25,358 bases of DNA, taken from assembly GCF_037688875.1 (NCBI RefSeq), contig NZ_JAWDIE010000029.1, positions 1-25,358 of the forward strand, in the 5' to 3' direction. A program made the position numbers and the translations under genes. The DNA is from Amphibiibacter pelophylacis. GTDB taxonomy: Bacteria > Pseudomonadota > Gammaproteobacteria > Burkholderiales > Burkholderiaceae_C. Position 1 is the stretch's first letter; each line of letters begins with the position of its first letter. The notes under the pieces are model-generated. The model saw only the letters and a list, made by a program, of their open reading frames with translations. It did no database searches and was not told the origin of the DNA. Positions 20,683 through 25,358 of this stretch are shown one piece after another.

Positions 20683-20892
20683 ATGTCAGATTTTATAAAC
20701 CAAACCTTTTATACAGTTAAGCAGTCGTCTGTTAGCGATCTTCTAAACGCGCAGAAAACGGATTGTGTTTTGAGCGAGCTTCAACTGCGAGCTAAATCAT
20801 CCCTGCAAGATACTCTGGCGTTGTACCGCTCAATTTATGGGTCCCAAGCTGCTGAAAAATTTTCACAAGATATAAATAATATACAATCATGA
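20683..20892 (+). CDS. 69-residue unknown protein after rep
   Basis: Starts MSDFINQTFYTVKQSSVSDL, hydrophilic and helical, with no motif that I know. AAAGAGGATTCGCC precedes the ATG, and the gene begins 25 bases after the rep stop, so it is probably cotranscribed with rep. Its composition is far more AT-rich than the backbone. It might modulate replication (copy control or partition), but this is only suggested by position. Confidence 0.65.
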   Translation: MSDFINQTFYTVKQSSVSDLLNAQKTDCVLSELQLRAKSSLQDTLALYRSIYGSQAAEKFSQDINNIQS

Positions 20893-21236
20893 ATTTTCAA
20901 TGCAAGATCAAATTGGCTTTGAAGATGAACGTCGCACCTGAATCTGTGATAAATAGCTGAATTCTATTGCTCACCCTTGAAACCAAGGGACGGGCTTTCG
21001 TGCTTCGCATCGAGCCTTCGCTAAGAGCTTGTCTCGACCAGTCGGCGTCAATCCCTTTCGGACGCGCTATGCGGTTTTTTGACTTGCCTATTACCTCAAT
21101 TTTATCACGCAGTTCTCAGTTTCAAGGGCTGCGCTACGCTTGCGGATTAGTCATCCGTTCCACCCTTGATACTTGCGCTGCTGCATGACACTTTCGGTTT
21201 GAGGGCAATCCGCCCGATGTTCAACCGGAGTTTCAC
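20893..21236 (+). promoter_or_regulatory. Long leader of radC, with leader-like repeat copy B
   Basis: 344 bases without a gene. At 20975-20989 CCCTTG-AAAC-CAAGGG forms a hairpin; it is followed by the repeat ACGGGCTTTCGTGCT-CGCATCGAGCCTT (20990-21018), GTCTCGACC and TCAATCCCT, shared with 13535-13620. The arrangement parallels the ~278-base leader of the ArdC-like gene: a long structured stretch ahead of a single gene. No standard promoter is clear; TTGAAA at 20977 has no good partner. Confidence 0.6.
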
Positions 21237-21758
21237 ATGCAACAACTGCAACTTTCATTCGATAACATCGACGACGATAATACACTGTACGTTCGGGATT
21301 CACATGGCTCCTATAGCCTGGCATCGCCTTCACAAATACTCGCCGCCGCACGAACGGCGGCAGATTCATTGGCCCGAGTGGGCCAAGAATTTAGCAGTCC
21401 GCAAGCGGTTAAAGACTTTCTGATCGCCAAATTGGCTGGTATAGAGCACGAAATTTTCGGCGTTATTTTCGTCGATAGTCGGCATCGACTCATCGACTAC
21501 AAAGAAATGTTTAGTGGAACTATTAACGCCGCGTCCGTTTACCCGCGCGAGGTCGTGAAAACAGCGCTTCGGCTTAACGCCTCTGCACTAATTTTCACCC
21601 ACAATCATCCGAGTGGAGACGCTTCGCCAAGCGAAGCTGATAAACGTCTAACAAGCCAACTGCAAAAGGCGTTGGCCCTTATTGATATTAATGTACTCGA
21701 CCACATTATTGTGGCCGGTACTAAAACTCTCTCGTTCGCAGAACGAGGAATTCTGTGA
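21237..21758 (+). CDS. radC: RadC-like JAB/MPN domain protein
   Basis: 173 residues. The JAMM metal-binding motif is intact: HNHPSGDASPSEAD (His122, His124, Asp135), with VIFVDSRHRLIDYKEMFSGT and YPREVVKTALRLNASALIF ahead of it. This is the short plasmid/mobile-element form lacking the N-terminal helix-hairpin-helix of chromosomal RadC. The biochemical role of RadC is unsettled: a repair function was proposed and later disputed. On mobile elements it often lies next to antirestriction genes, as here. CCGGAG precedes the ATG. The stop codon is inside the stem of a strong terminator. Confidence 0.93.
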   Translation: MQQLQLSFDNIDDDNTLYVRDSHGSYSLASPSQILAAARTAADSLARVGQEFSSPQAVKDFLIAKLAGIEHEIFGVIFVDSRHRLIDYKEMFSGTINAASVYPREVVKTALRLNASALIFTHNHPSGDASPSEADKRLTSQLQKALALIDINVLDHIIVAGTKTLSFAERGIL

Positions 21759-21800
21759 AGTAAAGGGCCAAAGCCCTTTACTTCACAGATTATTTTTAGA
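21753..21800 (+). terminator. Strong terminator overlapping the radC stop codon
   Basis: CTGTGAAGTAAAGGGC (21753-21768) pairs perfectly over 16 bp with GCCCTTTACTTCACAG (21773-21788) around CAAA, followed by the T-rich ATTATTTTTAG. The radC TGA (21756-21758) is part of the left arm. Confidence 0.93.
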
Positions 21801-21820
21801 TATTAATTTCCCACTAAAGT

Positions 21821-21847
21821 AGGCGCCAGACTATGCTGGCGCCTTTT
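21821..21847 (+). terminator. Second terminator, directly ahead of the ardC leader
   Basis: AGGCGCCAG pairs with CTGGCGCCT (9 bp) around ACTATG and ends in TTTT. With the terminator 30 bases upstream it gives double insulation of the duplicated leader. Confidence 0.9.
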
Positions 21848-21861
21848 GGTGTTTCAGCTAA

Positions 21862-22207
21862 AGCTGAATTAGGCCGTAGTCATGTCCAGGCCGCCTTGCT
21901 GCGGGTTGTGCGGCTTCGCTGAATACCTTTCGCCTGCCCTAAACGGTAGTCCAGCCATGCCATCTCTCCAAGGGCCGGGCTGCGCCCTGAAATCCTCACC
22001 CGTTCGCACTCGCTGCGCTCCCTTGCGCTGCGGCTTCCGGTTTCTCCCTTTCCGCGCCGTCCTGTCCGGCCCACCTACGGGCTACACGGCGACAGGCACT
22101 CAGCGAAGCAAGTTCACACAACGAAAGGCGGATACCGACATGACACACCAAACACAAATTCAAAAGCCGGCTCAAGCATCTAGCAAAGCAAGGTTCAACA
22201 GCCAAAA
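21862..22207 (+). repeat. Duplicated structured leader, copy 2
   Basis: Direct repeat of 14273-14618, about 93% identical, including 22 codons of the gene that follows. It begins with the hairpin TTCAGC-TAAA-GCTGAA (21853-21868). It is preceded by two terminators, so transcription must start inside it or depend on its folded single-stranded form. Confidence 0.9.
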
Positions 22208-23447
22208 ACCGAAGGCCGAGATGCAACAGAAAGCCCTTAAAAATGCCGTGTCTGGTGAAAGCCTTGCGAACTATCAAGCGATCTTCGACGGGTTCGCCGC
22301 GATGGGCATCGACATGGCCGACGTTGAACCGCGCGTGAACGTGTTTACCTTCAATGCGTGGAAGGCGCTGGGCCGCGTGGTGAAGAAGGGACAGCATGGC
22401 GTCAAGATTGTGACCGTGATTCCCTGCACCAAGAAAGACCGCGAGACGGGCGACGAAGTGCCGGTAAAGAAGGTCAAGACCACGACCGTTTTTCATGTAT
22501 CGCAGACCGAGGAAATCGGAGGCGAGCCGACCGACGACAAGGCAAGAGTGGCCGACGAAACCGCAGCACCCGAGGCAGCAGCGCAAGCCGTGGCCATTGT
22601 TGAGCAGGCCAAGTCAACAGCAGCCGATGAACCGCGCGAACTGAACGCTTACGAGGCGCGCATCGAAGCCAGGCGTGAGCGGTACGAAGCGCGGGCGAGC
22701 AAGGCCCAGGACGAAAGCCGGGCACTGTATGGCCGGGCGCGCAGCATGGCCGAGGTGATCCCCTTCGGGCAACCGATCCTTGTCGGGCACCACAGCGAAA
22801 CCCGCGACCGCAACTATCGGAACCGGATTCACAACACCTTCGGCAAAGCCTTTGCCGCCCAGGACAAGGCCGCACACTACGCACAGAAGGCCGCGAGCGT
22901 GGGCACGGGTGGCATTTCCAGCGATGACCCGGACGCCATCAAGAAGCTGCGCGCCGAGCTGGCGAGCGCCGAGAAGTCGCAAGAGCTGATGAAGGCCGCG
23001 AACAAGGCCATTCGGGGCAACAAAACACCGGAAACGCAGGTTGCCGCACTGGTGGCCTTTGGCTTGACCGAAGCGCAGGCCGCCGAGGCAGTGAAGCCGG
23101 ACTTCTGCGGCCGTGTCGGTTTCCCAGGCTATGCCCTGTCGAATAACAACGCCAACATGACCCGCATCAAGGGCCGCATTGCCGAGCTGGAAAAGCGCAG
23201 CCAGCGGGCCGACGTGGAGCGCGCAGGCGATGGCTTCACCTACCGCGAGGACACCACCGAAAACCGCGTGATGTTCGTTTTCGACGGCAAGCCGGACGAG
23301 GCCACCCGCGCCATTTTGAAACGCGAAGCCTTCAAGTGGTCGCCGAGCAGGGGCGCATGGGTTCGGCAGTTGAACAACGCCGGAATCTGGGCAGGAAAGC
23401 AAGTTTTAGAGCGGTTGAATGTTGCCAAAATTGGTGACGCGCAATAG
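22140..23447 (+). CDS. ArdC-like ssDNA-binding domain fused to DUF3560
   Basis: 435 residues from MTHQTQIQ, the ATG kept identical in both leader copies with AAAGGCGG ahead of it; the longer in-frame start at 21882 lies within the leader and is rejected. Residues about 28-125 resemble the ssDNA-binding N-terminal domain of ArdC antirestriction proteins (VFTFNAWKALGRVVKKGQHG, then TTTVFHVSQTEEI). The ArdC metalloprotease-like half is absent. Instead, about 170-300 match DUF3560: YEARIEARRERYEARASKAQ, IPFGQPILVGHHSETRDRNY, RNRIHNTFGKAFAAQDKA. The C-terminal 130 residues include a compact FVFDGKPDEATRAILKREAF stretch. A likely role is protecting or handling incoming single-stranded plasmid DNA; this is inferred from the domain and the leading-region-like context. 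Confidence 0.85.
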   Translation: MTHQTQIQKPAQASSKARFNSQKPKAEMQQKALKNAVSGESLANYQAIFDGFAAMGIDMADVEPRVNVFTFNAWKALGRVVKKGQHGVKIVTVIPCTKKDRETGDEVPVKKVKTTTVFHVSQTEEIGGEPTDDKARVADETAAPEAAAQAVAIVEQAKSTAADEPRELNAYEARIEARRERYEARASKAQDESRALYGRARSMAEVIPFGQPILVGHHSETRDRNYRNRIHNTFGKAFAAQDKAAHYAQKAASVGTGGISSDDPDAIKKLRAELASAEKSQELMKAANKAIRGNKTPETQVAALVAFGLTEAQAAEAVKPDFCGRVGFPGYALSNNNANMTRIKGRIAELEKRSQRADVERAGDGFTYREDTTENRVMFVFDGKPDEATRAILKREAFKWSPSRGAWVRQLNNAGIWAGKQVLERLNVAKIGDAQ

Positions 23448-23467
23448 CCAAGATTGTATAATTTGGA
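23447..23467 (+). promoter_or_regulatory. Promoter/operator of the operon starting at 23529
   Basis: CCAA-N11-TTGG (23448-23466) contains TATAAT at 23457-23462 on the plus strand. It directly follows, and by one base overlaps, the stop codon of the ArdC-like gene. A shorter CCAAAATTGG lies 15 bases upstream. It is a full match to the shared operator. Confidence 0.7.
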
Positions 23468-23483
23468 TAGTTGTAAAGACCAA

Positions 23484-23509
23484 GCCTAGCCCGGTAAAAC
23501 CGGCTAGGC
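23484..23509 (+). other. Hairpin in the 5' leader of the 23529 operon
   Basis: GCCTAGCCCGGT pairs with ACCGGCTAGGC (11 bp, one bulged C) around AAA, about 15 bases downstream of the expected start of transcription. No T run follows, so it may stabilise the messenger or act as an attenuator rather than end transcription. Confidence 0.55.
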
Positions 23510-23528
23510 CCCACCGGGAGAACCAGCC

Positions 23529-23711
23529 ATGAAATTCTTAGATGACCTGATCGTGAGCCTTGCCGTTCGCATCCTTCGCGCCGTGATGGCAGTCGGTGCC
23601 GGGCTTGTGTACGTCCAGTTTTTCGTCCTGGCTTTTCTGGTGGCGATGGCTGGAACCGTCACGCTGGCCGTGATGCTGGCGGCAGCGAAAAGCGCCCTAC
23701 TTGAAGGCTAA
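23529..23711 (+). CDS. 60-residue membrane protein
   Basis: Begins MKFLDDLIVSLAVRILRAVM and then has a long hydrophobic stretch (about 20-55) able to form one or two helices, ending in a short acidic tail (SALLEG). CACCGGGAGAACCAGCC precedes the ATG. It is the first gene after the operator-controlled promoter and lies 3 bases ahead of the next gene, so the two are cotranscribed. Not recognised; inner-membrane location expected. Confidence 0.75.
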   Translation: MKFLDDLIVSLAVRILRAVMAVGAGLVYVQFFVLAFLVAMAGTVTLAVMLAAAKSALLEG

Positions 23712-23714
23712 AGA

Positions 23715-24107
23715 ATGGCAACGAAGAAGAACCACACGGCCGAGCTGGCGAAGCTGGCGGCCGACGTGCCCGGCCTGATCGACGCCTTGGAAGGCGAGAT
23801 TGCCGAGGTTGTCGCCGGCATGGCTTCGCTGAAAAAGGCGGGCTTGATCTACGCAACCGAGCATTGGCGCAAGGGGGCCGATGGTCAGCCGAAATACTTC
23901 TATCTGCTGTACCCACAGAAGAACGGCGAGCCGCGCCGCCGCGACTACATCGGATGCGATGCGGCCAAGATCGAGGAGGCCCGCGCCGGCATCGTGCGCG
24001 CCGAGCAATACGACCGACTGGCCGCGCAGCATTCGGCCCTTGAATGCCGCGTGCGCCGGATCGCCGACGCACTGCGCGAAGCCCGCCGCTATCTGGCGGG
24101 CAAGTGA
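23715..24107 (+). CDS. Conserved-looking plasmid protein with coiled ends
   Basis: 130 residues. An N-terminal helix (LAKLAADVPGLIDALEGEIA) and a C-terminal helix (QHSALECRVRRIADALREAR) flank a compact centre containing IYATEHWRKGADGQPKYFYL, then PRRRDYIGCDAAKIEEARAG. The arrangement suggests a small DNA- or protein-binding fold between coiled segments; such proteins recur on mobile elements without a known function. Its stop TGA overlaps a potential GTG start (GTGA) of the damaged gene that follows. It belongs to the operon starting at 23529. Confidence 0.75.
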   Translation: MATKKNHTAELAKLAADVPGLIDALEGEIAEVVAGMASLKKAGLIYATEHWRKGADGQPKYFYLLYPQKNGEPRRRDYIGCDAAKIEEARAGIVRAEQYDRLAAQHSALECRVRRIADALREARRYLAGK

Positions 24108-24353
24108 CCCACACCACAACAGGCACTGGACGCGGGCGCTTCCGCCCTGCGCGCCATCAATGACGGCCACGCGCTGCCCGTCGATGACCTGATTGCCGGC
24201 CCAGGCCGCTACGCTTCGCCGTTCGATCTGTTCGACATCCTGCACCGTGCCCGCCTGCTGCTGAACGTGCCGGCCTACGCTCGCCAGCCCGAAGGCCGCG
24301 CCGACGCTGGCCGCCTGCTGCCGATGCTTGAACGCATCCGCGCCGACCAGTGA
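24108..24353 (+). pseudogene. Frameshifted small gene lacking an in-frame start
   Basis: Codons from 24111 to the TGA at 24351-24353 read as a normal protein (TPQQALDAGASALRAINDGH, then LIAGPGRYASPFDLFDILHR and LLPMLERIRAD) with backbone-like codon use, about 80 residues. There is no usable in-frame start: the frame is that of the preceding gene, after its TGA. The overlapping GTG at 24104 (GTGA, the usual coupled start here) is out of frame by one base; removing one C from the CCC at 24108-24110 would join GTG-ACC-ACA to the frame. So it is a gene inactivated by a one-base insertion, a sequencing error, or a case of recoding or stop readthrough. Confidence 0.6.
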
Positions 24354-24359
24354 CCACAC

Positions 24360-24385
24360 GGCCGGCCAGCACCGGCCCTTTTTTT
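24360..24385 (+). terminator. Terminator before kfrA
   Basis: GGCCGG-CCAGCA-CCGGCC followed by C and seven T (24379-24385), immediately after the damaged gene. It separates the 23529 operon from kfrA. Confidence 0.85.
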
Positions 24386-24397
24386 CCCTTGTGCCAT

Positions 24398-24421
24398 AGT
24401 AATAATAATAGTATTATTACT
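24398..24421 (+). promoter_or_regulatory. AT-rich palindromic operator ahead of kfrA
   Basis: AGTAATAAT and ATTATTACT form 9 bp arms around six bases, within a 40-base stretch almost free of G/C that lies 28 bases before the kfrA ATG. KfrA proteins are known to autorepress by binding a palindrome in their promoter, and this is the only candidate. The AT-rich dyad could also provide -10-like hexamers (TAATAA, TATTAT). Confidence 0.65.
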
Positions 24422-24448
24422 CTTATTCTTATCGAAAGGAGCCGACAA

Positions 24449-25336
24449 ATGGCCTTGTCCCAAGAAGTCAGAGAACGCATTTTTGCCGCCGCCGACGCCC
24501 TGCACGCGGCCAGCCAGTCCGGCGACTTCCCCAGCGTGGAGGCCGTGCGCCAAGAGAGCCGCGCGAGCATGAACAGCGTCGTGGAGGCGATGAAGGAATG
24601 GCGGCAGAACCAGCGCAAGCAGGTTCAGGCCGTGCGCGAACCGTTGCCGGTGGAGCTGCACGGCGTCTTGCAGACTGCCGGGCAAAGCCTTTGGGAAACG
24701 GCGCAGCAACTGGCGAACGAGTCGCTAGACGCGGCCAAGGTTGCCTTTGAAACCGAGAAAAACGACCTGATCCAGCTATCGGCCGAGCAGTCCGAAGCCT
24801 TCGAGGCCCAGGCCGGCGAGCTGGAAGCCGCCCAGGCTCGCATTGCCGAGCTGGAACGCCAAGCCACGGCCGCAGCCGAGGCCGCCCAGGCGATGGCCCA
24901 GGAGCTGGACGAGACGCGCCGCGCCCGGCTGGCCGCCGAGCAGGACGCCGTCCTTGCCAAGCAGCGGGCCGAGGAAATCGAACGCCGAGCGGCCGAGCTG
25001 CGCGCCGAGCTGGGCGACCGGCTAGCCGCCGCCCAGGGCGAGACAGCCAAGGCGCAAGCCGCTCTTGCCGGCGTCACGGCCAAGGCCGAGGCCGCCGAGC
25101 AGGCCCACGCCGACCAGCGCAAGCGCGCGGCCGAGGAAGTCCACCGCACCGCCGAGCGCATGACGAAGGCAGAGACGGAGCGCGACAAGGCCCGCACAGA
25201 GGCCGCCACAGCCCGCGAGGAAGCCGCAGCCCTGCGCGGCGAGCTGGAGGCCACCAAGACCCAAAACGCCGGCTTGCTGGCCGCGTTGAAGCCCTCCCCT
25301 GCCCCCAAGGGCAAGGGCGGCACCGCCAAGGACTGA
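24449..25336 (+). CDS. kfrA: KfrA-like coiled-coil DNA-binding protein
   Basis: 295 residues from MALSQEVRERIFAAADALHA, with ATCGAAAGGAGCCGACAA ahead of the ATG; an upstream in-frame ATG at 24350 runs through the terminator and operator and is rejected. The N-terminal 60-70 residues form the KfrA DNA-binding domain (SVEAVRQESRASMNSVVEAM). Residues about 95-280 are one long alanine-rich coiled coil, ending in a Pro/Lys-rich tail (KPSPAPKGKGG). KfrA acts as an autorepressor and as a nucleoid-like scaffold assisting plasmid partition. It stands alone between a terminator and the window edge. The long serine/alanine-rich frame on the opposite strand is a shadow. Confidence 0.92.
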   Translation: MALSQEVRERIFAAADALHAASQSGDFPSVEAVRQESRASMNSVVEAMKEWRQNQRKQVQAVREPLPVELHGVLQTAGQSLWETAQQLANESLDAAKVAFETEKNDLIQLSAEQSEAFEAQAGELEAAQARIAELERQATAAAEAAQAMAQELDETRRARLAAEQDAVLAKQRAEEIERRAAELRAELGDRLAAAQGETAKAQAALAGVTAKAEAAEQAHADQRKRAAEEVHRTAERMTKAETERDKARTEAATAREEAAALRGELEATKTQNAGLLAALKPSPAPKGKGGTAKD

Positions 25337-25358
25337 TTGGCGACAGCTTCACAACTTG

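Noticed and set aside
21882..22139. An 86-codon N-terminal extension of the ArdC-like protein
   Set aside because: It lies in the duplicated leader, has no ribosome-binding site, and the other leader copy does not keep the frame open; the ATG at 22140 has a proper site and is conserved in both copies.
24625..25329. A long Ser/Ala-rich minus-strand frame opposite kfrA
   Set aside because: It reflects the Ala/Glu-rich coiled-coil coding of kfrA read backwards; no start signal and no domain.
1..25358. tRNA or rRNA genes
   Set aside because: No cloverleaf with a GTTCGAATC-type T-arm and no rRNA signature was noticed on either strand.

Overview
The window is the conjugation and leading/maintenance backbone of a GC-rich conjugative plasmid, or a closely related integrative element, from a Proteobacterium. 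The evidence is a complete VirB-type (P-type) type IV secretion system, an EexN-like entry-exclusion lipoprotein, a RepA_C-type initiator, a KfrA-like coiled-coil DNA-binding protein, an ArdC-like ssDNA-binding protein, a plasmid-type RadC and a serine resolvase. Gene order (virB1-topA / virB2-6 / virB7-11) and composition suggest a beta- or gammaproteobacterial host and a backbone related to the PromA, IncW/IncN or pXF51-like groups. That placement is inference from memory, not from a search.

Left half (1-13.4 kb, all minus strand). Transcription runs leftward in four blocks: a small unknown gene (13389-13021); virB1 plus a type IA topoisomerase (12963-9697); virB2-virB3-virB4-virB5-eexN-virB6 (9532-4174), closed by a strong terminator; and virB7-8-9-10-11 (4037-77). 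A further gene begins at the left edge. Each block starts at a copy of the same dyad, CCAA-N11-TTGG or a near match, lying on or beside the promoter. One repressor therefore probably co-ordinates the whole transfer apparatus.

Middle (13.46-14.55 kb). No gene is supported here. The stretch holds a cluster of small hairpins, DnaA-box-like 9-mers, eight copies of GTCACC in both orientations, one more CCAA-N11-TTGG dyad and a copy of a leader sequence found again before radC. It is the best candidate in the window for an origin or another cis-acting site.

Right half (14.55-25.36 kb, plus strand except the resolvase). This resembles a plasmid leading/maintenance region. It holds two genes sharing a duplicated ~345 bp structured leader and the same first 22 codons (a zinc-ribbon protein and an ArdC-like/DUF3560 protein), strings of small unknown proteins, a serine resolvase, an RHH-VbhA antitoxin plus Fic toxin pair under a promoter overlapped by a 34 bp palindrome, small membrane proteins, the rep gene, radC followed by tandem terminators, a frameshifted small gene, and kfrA with its own palindromic operator. 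The CCAA-N11-TTGG dyad recurs at two plus-strand promoters (15.53 and 23.45 kb), linking maintenance genes to the transfer operons.

Most noteworthy: the plasmid-wide operator family, the duplicated leader that could be a single-strand (Frpo-like) promoter or a structured RNA, the iterated GTCACC/hairpin region, the recent 189 bp tandem duplication inside virB1, and the frameshifted gene before kfrA.
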